Positions 1 through 11,179 are shown, numbered from the stretch's first letter. The stretch is DNA of 64,000 bases from Chiridota heheva (GCA_020152595.1 JAIGNY010002050.1:1240001-1304000); one strand, 5' to 3'. Numbers and translations are program-made. Notes: generated by a model from the letters alone, not told the origin.

Positions 1-1000
1 TTGTTATATATTACAGTAAAGATATCAGCTAACTCATTTGAACAGTGCCTGAATACCCATCATGGGATATTATCAAACCCTGAAGCAATACCATGCTTTA
101 CACGTCCAAATTGCTTCTTGACTTCCTCCTGTACTATCTTAGGAATCGTATCAATAGTCATATCAGGTAAATAAAGAGTAATGTCTTTATTTACTGCAAT
201 ATTAAAGCGTCCAAAGTGTTCACTCAATTCGCAGCCAAAATCTGCAGATATGCCTTCACCATCATGTATATCAGTTGGATTCTGATGGATTTCATGAAGC
301 CCAAGAAAGACGAAGAAGAGGCTATGTCTTTAAAATAATCACTTCTAATCATGTGAACATGTTTATTGATGGTCTTATGTATCTTATTCCTTAAGTTTGA
401 GTTTCCAGCCTTGATTGCAATACTTTTATTCGTCTCTAAATGTCTGATGTTGTCATCAGCAGGCAGCCTCATCATCATCTTTCAAATGGATATGGATTTA
501 GATGGAATACAGACAGTAGTTGTAAACTGAAAGTAGCTTGAAACCAAAACCGTCAGCTTACTTAAAGAATCACAAGACTGTAAAAAGATTCCATTTTGTT
601 GAGGTCAAAATATCACGTAAGTTCTGTATGTTGTCATTACTAAGATCTCTATGCAGACGCTTTGACTTTCTTTCTTTTGATTTATGTTTTTCAGTATATT
701 TTGGCATAGCACATACACTGAAGTGATCAGATGTAGCAATAGGATGAAGTTTAAAAGCTTTATAGTGACTTCCTATAACATAAACTGCATCCAAAGTAGA
801 ATTGGATTTAGAGAATGTGACAAAATTGACTAGGTTTTGGCAACCCATGGATTCGAGAAAAGGGACACGGTTACTGTTAAAGTTGCCCAATAATACCAAG
901 CTTTATCCTGGGTTGTCTTTATGCATTGCCGTTATTGCTTTCTTTAGCTCTTTATCAGCGATAAAACAGTCTGCTGTTATGTTCATTTGATGAAAAGATT
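1..1000 (-). mobile_element. Degraded non-LTR retrotransposon fragment (endonuclease C-terminus to start of reverse transcriptase)
   Basis: Read on the minus strand. Residues near 900-570 form the end of an APE-type endonuclease: a GNFNS motif stands where GDFN is usual, followed by STLDAVYV and the terminal SDHFSV motif. After a linker, positions 478-224 give RNKIHKTINKHVHMIRSDYFKD-like sequence typical of the linker before the RT domain. Positions about 100-1 give GIASGFDNIP, a stop, then WVFRHCSNELADIFTVIYN, matching the first RT blocks (consensus ASGPDNIP). Several frame changes and stops show that it is dead. The element continues past the left edge of the window, so the catalytic YADD box is not visible. 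The family logic is secure; the clade is not, and a CR1/Rex-like origin is my guess. Confidence 0.75.
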
Positions 1001-1494
1001 TAGACTTGCCCACTGTTCCACGAGTGCCTGCAATTCTTTTGCCACAGGTACTCATTAGCCAAAATTGTTACTTCAGACAGCAATACCATGACATCCCTAG
1101 TATCACGGTATTTTGGAGTAGTTATTGTAGTTCTTCCCCAGACACTCAAAATGAAATGACAAAACAGATCAAAAATATTTCCAGAAAAAGGTATTTGGGG
1201 GACTACTTTATCACACACTGCATTACTGAAAAAATGTTGGCTGAGTGTGACAGGATGTGACTGCATAAGGACGTAGGGGTGCCATGTGGGACATGGATGG
1301 GGGCCATGCAGGACATTTTGGTATAATTTAAACCATGTGGTATACACCAGGGGCTATGTCAGGCATAAATATTTTTTCTTCTTATTTAACAAGTCATTTG
1401 CACAGAAGCTATTATATGAACTGACACTTTCATACATAGTATGCTCAATCAGGGACAGTTATAGCTAGGATGAGGCTTCTTATGGAGTTTATGG

Positions 1495-1745
1495 GATGTC
1501 ATGTGGGACATGAGGTGGGATGCCATGGGGGAGCCTATGGGATGGGATGCCATGTGGGACATGAGGTGGGATGCCATGTGGGACATGGGGTGGGATGCCA
1601 TCTGGGACGTGGGTGGTATGCCATGTGGAACATGGGGTGGGATGCCATGTGGGACATGGGGTGGGATGTCGTGTGGGACATGTGGGATGCCAGTGGAACA
1701 AGTGGAATGCAATGTAGGATATATGGTGGAATGCCATGCGGGACA
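1495..1745. repeat. Variable minisatellite, about 24-bp unit rich in GGGATGCCATGTGGGACATG
   Basis: About ten imperfect copies of a unit containing GGTGGGATGCCATGTGGGAC occur head to tail, with variant units such as TCTGGGACGTGGG and GTGGAACATGG. A related degenerate copy lies upstream at about 1,278-1,320. All apparent reading frames through it are repeat translations (WDAMWDMG and CPTWHPTP patterns), so I do not call a protein. Confidence 0.85.
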
Positions 1746-4730
1746 TACAACTTCCGCCCTACAACTTCCAACAACACACCAATCACCTCAAATCAACCTA
1801 CACTTGGCCAGGCGTGGTCCTCATCCCATTGCGTCGCCCCCGCCCCTCTAATGGACAGACAATAGCAGTTCCAATTGCATATTCCCCGTAATGAGGCACA
1901 TGCAAAACAGTTGGTCTGGCATGAACAAACCCTTATTTCTAACACTTCGCTCTGTGCATTAATATTCATGCAAACAGTACTGTAGTACTATTAGGTCTAC
2001 ACAGACTTACTACAAACAAGTCAACATGCCCGCCCAACGAGCGAAGCTCAGAATGACACTGGAATACCCACTTTAAAGCCACGAAAAGGGGCCAGAAATA
2101 TATAATCGAAGTTATGTGATCTTTATCAAACTTTTCATAATCTTGACAACCCTCTGAATGAGCCCTTTTACTCCCCGGCCACTCTTACCCTCCCCCCTCT
2201 TACCCCCCCCCCCCACCTCTTTGTAATCTTGTAATCCCGTAACGGTGTCACAAGCTATGGCTTGATTCTTTTCAAGTTTAAAAGTCCGTACAAGGCAATC
2301 ATGGTAGCAGGCAACCAAGGTAGCATATAACTAATCATATGGCCCATTGAAACTTATGGTACAAGCGACCAGTTTGGAATACTTTCCTTACCAGAACACG
2401 AAAGATTGGGATATTTTGTAATGTACAGTATGTTGTGTGACACAAACCCACCCACCTATGCGTGTGTAGACCCTACAACTGGTGACGTATTCATAATCCT
2501 ATAACTGGTGACCACTCACTCATACATGTGGAGACCCTACAACTGATGTAATCCTATACAACTGGTGACCGATCAATATACAACACACATTGGGATGGCG
2601 GTATTAGGAAATTAACTTACACTCGTATTTTTAACTTATCCTATCTAACAGGTCACATGTATCGAAATGCAAAAATACTGAATTAGAGTAGTGTTTTAGT
2701 CATAATAGTTTAGAAAACAGCCATTTTTATAACTAAAAACAACCAGTGTGTAAACATACGAATGTCATGAGTTGGTGGGTTTAAAGCCACCCACACACCA
2801 CACACACCACTTACACTTTGATCACATACCAACATAGGGGTGTGGGAGGGGGAGGGGGATTGGGGAGCATGTTGTCTTGCGTCCATGCTTAACCAAGCCC
2901 CTCCTATATATTCTTAGATATCTCATTGATACCAATTTAATATTTACTATTGGTATACAAGAGGAAGGCTTGGCCACAACTAAAAGTAGTATTGGAAAGA
3001 CCCTCCCTTATATGCTACGAAATTGATCTTTTTGCGGGAATCTGCATGCGATTGGAATGGTTCGAAAGCCTATTATGGCTGTCATTTAAGTATATTTCCA
3101 GCCACTCTTCTTTGCATTCGATATCATTACGGATTTCAATTCGTTATTAATTATGTCAACTCATTATTGGGTAATAGCGGATTTGCTATTACGGATTCAA
3201 ATCCGTAATCTATATTAACGGATTTTGTAACTTCGTGATTATGCCAAATTCGTTTTTGGGAAATTTTGACCAGTCTTCGGAAAGTCTTGCCAATTTTCAG
3301 GCAATTGTCCCCAAAATATCAATATTTTAACACATTTCTCAATTCTAAATTAATCATTTCCAATTTCACCTCCCAACCGGGTACAAAGTATACAATCGGG
3401 AAATCGGCTTAAAGGCCCTCATTCTCTTTCTAAACCTATGACCAAAGGTTACAGTAATATATCTGTAAAAATTGTGTTGTTTCCCATGTAAATATTAAAC
3501 ATGAGGAAGGAGTGGTATAAATGATTTGACTCACGGCAAAAATTAAAATAGTATATAAAATAGTATCGTGTTTTAATAATTTCTACACTCTTACTTATAA
3601 GCGTATGCATATTGTAACGTTGTAATTTGATTGTTATGATTACATTATAACAATACATAAGTTATGATAAAATTGGAAATAAAACCTCCGAAGCCCATGT
3701 AACAATTTTTGCAAATAATATTGACAATTTGGAAAGATGGTTTTGGGAGGATGGTTTGCTAACATCTGATCATCCTACTTAACGGTAATCCCCATCAATA
3801 TGAAAAGGTGCGAGGATCATAGCTGAATTCTCAAACACAGACCTGTTCACTGTATGAAAGAAAATTGTCTCCTTATAATACCTGAAGTTTTAGATTTAAG
3901 CATAAATTCTTATCGAAATGTATAGAAATATTTCTATCAAATAACTTATTGCACATAATTTTTTCCTTTTTTGCACTTTTAGATAAATGTGTTTGTCGTG
4001 GGTCCGATGGGGCAAACTTTCCTTCCCCAGAAATTGATGTTTATACATCAGGCGTTCAGTTCAGCTCATTTTTTTTTGGGGGCGGGGAGGGAGGGGGTAA
4101 GGGAAAAAGTAATGTCATGAAACGAAAATAAATTTTATGGTAAGCGATACACGCACCAACACATGACAATATGTGGGGCCTTTGGGAGGTGTAGGTCTTA
4201 GAGTCTTAAAGGGAGCACTGTTTTTGCTTTCAAAATAAATATATAAAAAAATTAACACTTATACATTTTTGCGCAAAATTATAGAGAATGTATTTCATCG
4301 GGCATAATGCAAATATTTTTGACATTTTCTCAAACGAAGCATTTTATGGTTCAGCTTCAGAGATATCAAGTGCAAGACGTCTAGTTGTCCGAAATTGCTT
4401 TCAAGAACCTTGCAAACAGAGGCGCAGGAAGTGGTGAGGGCAGGGGAAACTGTCCCTAAGAGGATTTCACCTTCCAGGTTAAACAATCTCAAAAGCGGCT
4501 GTAATATAATTTCGTAACACATAATACAGCTTTGAATGCTTAACTATACTCAGAAGTAGTAAAACTGCACGTCATTTATGTATGTAAAAGAATTATGACG
4601 TCACTACGGTTCGTCACTTTGGTGTTCTACCGCACGCGCTATCTATGAAATGTAACTTTACCATGCTGCCATGCCTATGCTAAGCGCTCCATCGCACAAG
4701 TACGATTGTACAGCGGTGCCTTGAATGATT
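1746..4730. other. No recognisable gene; AT-rich spacer with short repeats
   Basis: I see no coding region here. Local features are a poly-C run at about 2,200-2,213 and a short cluster of diverged ACAACTGGTGAC-containing repeats at 2,465-2,575. There is a G-rich tract at 2,835-2,862, a T9G5-type purine-rich tract at 4,070-4,098, and scattered AATTTTGAC/CCAATTTTC words around 3,240-3,370 resembling the degenerate repeats near 53.5 and 60 kb. Open frames are all under about 75 codons and look random. Confidence 0.6.
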
Positions 4731-4734
4731 CGCC

Positions 4735-5600
4735 TTTTGATCCTATACTTGGAGCCCGCAGCGTGCCCATATACTCCACGTCGAATGTGCAAAGCGTATA
4801 CTCGCCCAAAAAAAATCGCCACCCACTCCCCCCCTCCCCCCCCCCCCCTCCCCCAAAAAAGAAAGAAAACAGACCGAAATTTTCAAGTGAGTAGTCCTTG
4901 ACAGTGATTTTTATCATATTCAATTTCATTTCATATTTTTACTTAGCTGAAATATCGGGCGACCGAATATAATACTAGACGTTTTGCACGCTCTAGTCCA
5001 CCAAAACGCATAATGGGCTTTGCCCACGGTATCCCACTAGAGTTCCTACAACGGAAGCATAGACCCCACGCCGAATGCGGCAAAGCGAATACTTGTCCCA
5101 AAATTGTTTCCAAAAGACAATAAAAAAAGCACCGATCTTTGCAAATGAGTAGTCTTTTGCAGTGACTTTTATCATTTTCACTATGATTTTATATTTTTAC
5201 TTAGCTGACATATCGGGCGATCGAATACAATATTAGACGTTCATGAACCCTCTAGTCCACCAAAACGCATGGCTTCCATGGGCTTCGCCCCCACGGTATC
5301 CCACTAGGGGCCTTTCAGCGGGCCCTAGACCCCACGCCGAATACGCAAAGCGTATACTCGCCTCAAAAATTATTACAAAAGAAAAGAAAAAAGTACCAAC
5401 CTTTTCAAACAAGTATTCCTTGACAGTGATTTTTATCATTTTCAATATGATTTTATAGGTATTTGTACTTATAGCTGACATATCGTGTTCTCGAATACAA
5501 TATTAGACGTTTTATGCACTCTCTAGTCCACCAAAACGCATAGCTTCCATAGCTGGACCCCACCAGACCCACGCCCAATGCGCAAAGCGTATATAGCTGG
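4735..5600 (+). repeat. Tandem repeat, about 260-270 bp unit, just over three copies
   Basis: The landmark CTCTAGTCCACCAAAACGCA recurs at 4,991, 5,250 and 5,521 (spacing 259 and 271 bp). Each copy also carries a CCCCACGCCGAATGCG...CAAAGCGTATACT block, a TTGACAGTGATTTTTATCAT block and TATCGGGCGAYCGAATACAATA. The first copy is partial and contains an inserted poly-C/poly-A tract at 4,805-4,865. The copies have diverged, so this is an old array. No function is apparent. Confidence 0.85.
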
Positions 5601-5694
5601 CAGACAACCCCCTTCCACACACACATCAAAAAACAAACTGGTTGCGCCCTTCATATCGGTATATTTAAAAATATCAGACTAATTTTCCCGAAAT

Positions 5695-5935
5695 TCATTT
5701 ATCCGCCGGGGGGCGAAGTCAGGGAAGATCGCCACGATAAAAACTGGGAAAAAATTATTATCCTTCTCCCCTCCCACTAAAAAAAACAACGTCTAATCAA
5801 ATAGCTAGAAGAAAAAAAACATCAGTAATAATAATAAAACCGTTACGAGGTTAAATAAATTATGAGTCGTTACATTAGTACTATATCCCGACAAATTAAA
5901 ATGTCACTCCCTCCCCGTACCTTATTACATGTTGT
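5695..5935 (+). repeat. Dispersed repeat, sister copy at 60,225-60,440
   Basis: This segment and 60,225-60,440 align in direct orientation over more than 200 bp. They share GATGAAAACTGGGA-like sequence, then ACATCAGTAATAATAATAAA followed by ACCGTTACGAGG, a TACATTA.TACTAT block and CTCCCCTTAC. It is therefore a member of an interspersed family, probably a short nonautonomous transposon. I could not define terminal repeats or target duplications. Confidence 0.7.
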
Positions 5936-6274
5936 TAATTTCAGCTTAGCTGTATGGGGGGTAGGAATCACCCCCTTTCCTTCTCCTACCACTGGATCGT
6001 CTTTATCAAACTTTCCTCCATGTTCGATACAAAAACAGTAAATTAGCTGAAAAATTACTTAAAATGTTCCAAAATCCTTTCCTAATTACACACGTAATAA
6101 TTAACTGAAGTTTCAATTAACACAAAGACCTGTACACATGTAAACAGGAAACAGGAACACCCCACCCAATGTTTCGCTGACGTCCTTGGATACATAGATA
6201 ACAAACCACATACAAATAAACCAAACATAATCATGTGACAGTAAGAACTGTCTCCTCAATAAACCATGAAATCA
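5936..6274. other. Spacer, no gene seen
   Basis: AT-rich spacer between the dispersed repeat and the minisatellite. I see no coding potential or RNA gene in it. Confidence 0.5.
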
Positions 6275-7021
6275 GTAGAAGTGAGTTTAGTAGTAGTACG
6301 TGTCAAAACAGTAGAAGTGAGTTTAGTAGTAGTACGTGTCAAAACAGTAGAAGTGAGTTTAGTAGTAGTACGTGTCAAAACAGTAGAAGTGAGTTTAGTA
6401 GTAGTACGTGTCAAAACAGTAGAAGTGAGTTTAGTAGTAGTACGTGTCAAAACAGTAGAAGTGAGTTTAGTAGTAGTACGTGTCAAAACAGTAGAAGTGA
6501 GTTTAGTAGTAGTACGTGTCAAAACAGTAGAAGTGAGTTTAGTAGTAGTACGTGTCAAAACAGTAGTAGTACGTGTCAAAACAGTAGTAGTACGTGTCAA
6601 AACAGTAGTAGTACGTGTCAAAACAGTAGTAGTACGTGTCAAAACAGTAGTAGTACGTGTCAAAACAGTAGAAGTGAGTTTAGTAGTAGTACGTGTCAAA
6701 ACAGTAGTAGTACGTGTCAAATCAGTAGTAGTACGTGTCAAAACAGTAGTAGTACGTGTCAAAACAGTAGTAGTACGTGTCAAAACAGTAGAAGTGAGTT
6801 TAGTAGTAGTACGTGTCAAAACAGTAGAAGTGAGTTTAGTAGTAGTACGTGTCAAAACAGTAGAAGTGAGTTTAGTAGTAGTACGTGTCAAAACAGTAGT
6901 AGTACGTGTCAAAACAGTAGTAGTACGTGTCAAATCAGTAGTAGTACGTGTCAAATCAGTAGTAGTACGTGTCAAAACAGTAGTAGTACGTGTCAAAACA
7001 GTAGTAGTACGTGTCAAAATT
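6275..7021 (+). repeat. Composite minisatellite of 36-bp and 21-bp units (12 + 15 copies)
   Basis: The array is built from two interchangeable units. The short unit is 21 bp (AGTAGTAGTACGTGTCAAAA plus C). The long unit is the same with a 15-bp insert, GAAGTGAGTTTAGTA. Reading left to right gives 8 long, 5 short, 1 long, 4 short, 3 long and 6 short units, 747 bp in total. A few short units carry an A-to-T change (CAAATC). Both unit lengths are multiples of three, so open frames run through the whole array on both strands. The encoded peptides (SSSTCQN, VVVRVKT, TRTTTVL repeats) are repeat artefacts unless expression is shown. Near-identity of units indicates recent expansion or ongoing homogenisation. 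Confidence 0.95.
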
Positions 7022-7765
7022 GCCCTTTTGGGATTCCATAAACAATTAGCAAACTATTTTTATACCACACACATGGCAAAAGAAATGGTTACAAGAGAGT
7101 TGCAACAATCCATGTGAATCTGTACACAATGTGTTTTTTTCCATTCCTTTGCATCAGAATTTCTCTTTGTTATCGAATAAACATATTAAAGAAATATTCC
7201 AACCGGATTTTTATTTTTACATTTTTGAAAGAGACAAGACTTAAAAGCCAACAGGTGAAAAGTTCAGAATTTCTAAATGTTTTACAATGTTGACGAAAAT
7301 CTTTTTTTTTTTCTGGCAACATCTGTGATGTCATATCATCAGCACTGTCATTTTGATCGTTAAGTATTCTTTGAAAATGAGTCAAAATATGTTTTTTCTT
7401 ATTGAGGCAGTCATTCACATGAAAATAGATATTAACATATTTATTTTCACTATTTTCATATATTTTAAATGAAAATATTTGGGAATATTCCTTTAAAAGT
7501 AATACGTGTTCTTGACGAGCTATCATATCTTTAAGGGGTGTATGTAAACTAGGGAAAACCTAATATTATTTGACAAGTACAGCTGATGGTGTTAATTTGA
7601 TCCCCTTTTGTGTGAATGCCTTTCCGTAAGCTGGTGCTGTTGATGGTAGTCTCTGATGACTGCTGTTTGGGAAAATTTTTGGTGCCTGTGCCAGTCGGTC
7701 ATGTTGCTTGTCGTGGCCACTGTAGCCATACCCATGATCAAAAGTTTATTTTATTTAAACAAAAA
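7022..7765. other. Spacer with one unsupported 118-codon minus-strand frame
   Basis: No recognisable gene. A 118-codon open frame lies on the minus strand at 7,170-7,526. It is lysine-, asparagine- and phenylalanine-rich, as expected from AT-rich DNA, and I recognise no domain in it. A donor-like AAAAGGTAAAT lies at about 7,761-7,771, but with no convincing exon. Confidence 0.4.
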
Positions 7766-8290
7766 GGTAAATTTTTATCCACATTAATTCGCATAAAAAT
7801 GAACTTAGGACTTCAACATTTTATATGAAAAATATCTTGGTTGGAATATATATAGAAATTTTGATATTTTTGTTAATGACTTTCAGGCACTACTTCAAGG
7901 CACAGTAGAAACTCTGCATTGGTAGCAGGTGGTGTTCATATAAAAAAGTCAAAACAAAATGGCTACTCCCATTGAAGAATACTTGAAGTACTTTTAAGTA
8001 CCTTTGAAGAAATTCTCTTACCAGAAAGTTAAATTTTTTAACCAGATTAATTTGCATGAAAGTGAAATTAGGACATCAACATTCTATATGAAAAATATCT
8101 TACTTGGAATACATATAGAAATTTTGATTTTTTTTTGTGTGTGAATTTCAGGCACCACTATACGGCACAGTAGAAACTCTGCATTGGTGCTAGGTGGTGT
8201 CCATTATATAAAATAGTCAAAACAAAATGACTACTCCCATTGAAGAATACTTGAAGTACTTTACTTTACTTAAGAGTACCTTTGAGGATT
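7766..8290 (+). repeat. Two-copy tandem duplication, 262-bp period
   Basis: Copy 1 starts at GTAAATTTTTATCC (7,766) and copy 2 at GTTAAATTTTTTAACC (about 8,028). Both contain ATATGAAAAATATCTT, TTTCAGGCAC, GGCACAGTAGAAACTCTGCA and ACTCCCATTGAAGAATACTT at matching offsets. Divergence is moderate, so the duplication is not recent. No protein is evident in either copy. Confidence 0.9.
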
Positions 8291-8914
8291 TTTTTTTTCA
8301 ATTTAAATGTTATTTGAAAACACCATGTCAATTCTCATCACCTTGACCTTGTTCATGATGCAGTTGAGTCGACCATGAAAACAAAATGGCCATTTCAAAG
8401 AATATATGTAATATACTTTGCAAATCAGGTCAAGAGCATCTGGAAACAGGGTTGGAAATTGGTATTATTTGGCCATTACTTCATTTGCTTAGCTAGCTTA
8501 CTGGCTTTTCCAAGCTAGTCCTAAAATGGAATCATTAACCTGTAAATATTATTTGTACATATTTATTTCTTTTACAGAGTTTATTACAAGAAAGAACAGA
8601 GAGAAGATAATTAAAAGTATCCTGTCTTGATTATATTGTTATTTCAGCTCCTGTATGTACATGTAGCCTAGAGCCATACCCCAGTTTTCCTAAACCACAT
8701 CAAAGAAGTTCAATAATTGTTTGGGGAAATTCCCCACCCCACCCCACCTGTAGAGCAACCACTGGAATTTATTATTCATTTCAGTCATTGTTGAAAGTAT
8801 TAATGATAAAGCAATGGATAATACAAAATTACATAGTTTCGAAAAACAATGTCCAATAAAACGTTTGAAAGTTATATACAATAAGCAGTTGTGACTTTGC
8901 AAGAAGTCACTTGT
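8291..8914. other. Spacer, 3-prime flank of the THAP/DDE transposon
   Basis: No gene seen. It probably includes the 3-prime noncoding part of the transposon whose broken transposase starts at 8,915. I could not identify its terminal inverted repeat or target duplication by eye. Confidence 0.4.
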
Positions 8915-9225
8915 TCACTTTGACACAAGGGGTGGTAGGAGGTTAACCAGGGCTGCACAGACTGTTATAATGTCATCTATCACAGGAACAAGGGTGATTG
9001 GTAAAACCTCCTTGAGGATTTTGAACCATTTCATTCTCCCGATAGCCCTTTCGACATGGATTCGTGCATTAGCAATTTTCTTTGTCCTGGCAACCTCTTC
9101 TGGTGCTTGCTGCTCCCTTTCTTTACTTGATGGTGGGATCTCTAGCTTGGCATGTCTCATCAAAAGTTTGTCCTTAATGGTGAGCCCTATGTCAGCAAGT
9201 ATGATATCCCCCTTGTCAATTAAAT

Positions 9226-9792
9226 TTAAAAAAACAAAACAGACTCCTTTGTAATTAAAACATCTGATGCCCTCCCTCCCCAAGCTTTTGAAATGAACGA
9301 TATCATGCCATTTGGAGCTATGGCAACCAAAAACTTGATGGTGTTATGTCGCTTGTAGTCCGACCATGTTAGTGCCTGAAGTTCCAAATTTCGTGGCCGA
9401 CCAATAAATAATTCCGTACAATCTATGGTACACCTCAATGTCTTGTACTTATTCTTAAGGCTCACAGGCATTTTCTCCAATATGATATTCTTGTCTGGCC
9501 AGAAGATTAGTGGGTTAAGCTCAAAAGCCAGGAATTTATTTAACCCATGTGTTGAATATTTGCGAGGCGCTTCCCGACGATACACAAAACAAACTTGCCA
9601 GGAAGGAAATCGGAGGGCCATTCTCAATTTAAGAAGGACCAACAGGAACTCTTCCTTCACCGTGAGTGTTCGGGCAGGTCCACGCTTGGTCAGCTGCCTT
9701 ATTTGAGTTGTCCTTGGGGATGACTTTTTCTTCCTGCCACACCAGTACCTTATCTTCTTTCCATTTGGCAACAGGTACTGGTACAATGCCAT
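9226..9792 (-). pseudogene. DDE_Tnp_4 catalytic core segment
   Basis: The 188-codon frame starts inside the ancestral protein (MALYQYLLPNGKKIRYW). It has TVKEEFLLVLLKLRM, resembling the helix-turn-helix that precedes the DDE domain, then CTIDCTELFIGRP with the first catalytic Asp, TWSDYKRHNT, and SKAWGGRASD with the second Asp. The stretch after the second Asp is frameshifted. The C-terminal piece at 8,915-9,283 supplies DIILADIGL and ANARIHVERAIGRMK with the catalytic Glu. The order and spacing are as in intact family members. Confidence 0.85.
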
Positions 9793-10155
9793 AAACTTGG
9801 CCTTTTGACTGTATGCCAGTGTATGACTTCACAGTGGTGTCATTCTTCAAGATAATTTTTAAAACCGGATAATCATTTGTGTGTTGCACTGTAGTGTGTG
9901 TCTTCTTCTTCTTTAATTTTGCAACCTTGCTTGCAAGTTCCTTGATTTTCTTTGCTTTATCAACACATTCTACACAATCAGTTGCAGGAGCATGATAGGA
10001 TTGTTCTTCCAGATAAGGCTTCATTTTTTTCTTAGGAGGACCATCAGTTCCTTCAGCTGTTGAAGGCTCAAACTCTTTAACAACAGGTACCTCCTATGGT
10101 GGTGCAGCAGCTGCAGCTGGTGCTGTTTGTTTTAAGTCCTTTTTCATTGATGGTT

Positions 10156-10509
10156 TCAATTCCCTTTTACGAGGTGGCTTTTTGCTGACAGCATGTCATA
10201 TCCCAAATTTTCTGAAGAGTTTGGGTGGGCAGATGTTGGCTCTGTATCAACAAAATGTAATGAGCAAATTCTATCATCTTTTGATGGTTGCCAGTTTTTC
10301 CCATCTTTACCTTTTCTGTTGACAAGCTTTGTCCATGTTTTCCTCCGTTCTGGGTCCTTGGTTTCAGTAGGGAATGGAAATAACTGAAACGGTGGCTTAC
10401 ATACACAACGACCAAACTTTAAACCATGAAGTTCACATAAATGAGAGTACCACTTGTTCAGCCTCTTTACACTGTTTCCACAGCCGTAAATTGCGCAGAT
10501 CCTACCCAT
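10156..10509 (-). pseudogene. THAP zinc-finger exon/ORF of the transposase
   Basis: The 117-codon open frame begins MGRICAIYGCGNS and contains the C2CH THAP signature: CAIYGC near the start, FPFP, an invariant-type W (KTWTKL) and RICSLHF with the final C-x2-H, followed by an EPT-like segment. In the family this domain binds transposon-end DNA through zinc. The frame runs out soon after the domain; the continuation (KPPRKRELKPSMKKD) is one frame over, so a small indel near 10,190 separates it from the catalytic part. The start at 10,509 is a plain ATG, and a spliced upstream exon cannot be excluded. Confidence 0.85.
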
Positions 10510-10875
10510 GTTAAAGAGAAACCTGAAAAAGATTAAGAAAATGGGGTAAATAGACTATGAAAATAGGATCAGAAGGTACACAAGTAATGATGTGATTCAT
10601 ATGAAGTTTGTCTGTAATTTGAATCATTCAATATTGTGCTAATATTATTGTAGCTTTCACATTAAAACTTATTTTCTTAAAATTAAAATATGTAACACAT
10701 CACTCATGAGCACATTCATTGAAACTTAAATGTTGTGGACTATTTTTAATTTAGAATTTCAAAGTTTTCATATGTATGAAAAATACATATAAATATAAAC
10801 CAAAATTTAAATGGATAAAAATGTTAAAAAAAAACAACAACATATTTTCATGCCTGAGTCACAGTGAGAGGTAGA
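10510..10875. other. Spacer, 5-prime flank of the transposase
   Basis: AT-rich, with no gene seen. It probably contains the 5-prime noncoding end of the THAP/DDE element, but no terminal repeat was identified. Confidence 0.4.
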
Positions 10876-10886
10876 ATTGCATTTGA

Positions 10887-11168
10887 GAGAGAGAGAGAGA
10901 GAGAGTTGAACACACAATTACAATGACGGGGTCGTCGCCTGCGTGTTCGGTTATGATAGTACAAATGCTATCACGAAACGCTTAATACGACCCGGACGAG
11001 AGCACAGGTACGACGTACGGACAGACATAACATCGACAACCAAGTCAATGTCCACGGCCTTTGATAACCAGTTGTGGTGCACTGGCGTGTCTACCCACCC
11101 CAGGCTTGAACCCGGGGCCTCGTGGTCTGTAGACAGGTATGATAACCGCTACACCACAGTAGGTAGAT
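10887..11168 (-). mobile_element. tRNA-derived SINE, copy 1
   Basis: On the minus strand the head (high coordinate) reads CTACCTACTGTGGTGTAGCG, then GTTATCA, a good RNA polymerase III A box. This is followed by GGGTTCAAGCCTGGG, a B box with a pairing T stem (CCCGG/CTGGG). GTGTAGCGGTTATCA most resembles a valine-type tRNA; the anticodon arm is degraded. A tRNA-unrelated body of about 200 bp follows. The tail is a CT microsatellite (GAGAGA on the plus strand). The element is bounded by an exact 11-bp duplication ATTGCATTTGA at 10,876-10,886 and 11,169-11,179, proof of LINE-type insertion. A second, nearly identical copy lies at 55,934-56,217. It is noncoding, mobilised in trans by a LINE I cannot identify. 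Confidence 0.9.
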
Positions 11169-11179
11169 ATTGCATTTGA

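Larger units (their letters stand above)
8915..10509 (-). pseudogene. THAP-domain DDE_Tnp_4 transposase, inactivated
   Basis: Read from 10,509 down to 8,915, the order is an N-terminal THAP zinc finger, a basic/coiled-coil linker (KKIKELASKVAKLKKK), an HTH-like segment and a DDE_Tnp_4 catalytic domain. This is the architecture of THAP-fused transposases in aquatic invertebrates, related to the PIF/Harbinger-IS5 type. All three catalytic acidic residues can be read: D in IDCTE (codon at 9,421-9,423), D in GGRASD (9,262-9,264) and E in HVERA (about 9,050). The gene is broken by a 1-nt shift near 10,190, an in-frame TAG near 10,108, a shift near 9,790 and one near 9,235 in an A-rich run. The joined length of about 530 residues fits the family. 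It encoded a nuclear DNA-cutting and joining enzyme; no functional product is expected now. Confidence 0.85.

Noticed and set aside
1449..1865. Overlapping 83-131-codon frames on both strands rich in W/M/G or H/P
   Set aside because: All are repeat translations of the 24-bp minisatellite.
6235..7117. Open frames of 253-283 codons on both strands
   Set aside because: They are translations of a 36/21-bp minisatellite whose unit lengths are multiples of three; no start context, domain or conservation supports a protein.
7170..7526. 118-codon minus-strand frame
   Set aside because: Its K/N/F/I-rich composition follows from AT-rich DNA; no recognisable motif or splice context.
10943..11179. 78-codon plus-strand frame over 10,943-11,179 and the possibility of a functional tRNA gene
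   Set aside because: The region is a SINE with target duplications. The anticodon arm does not fold properly, so it is not a working tRNA gene.
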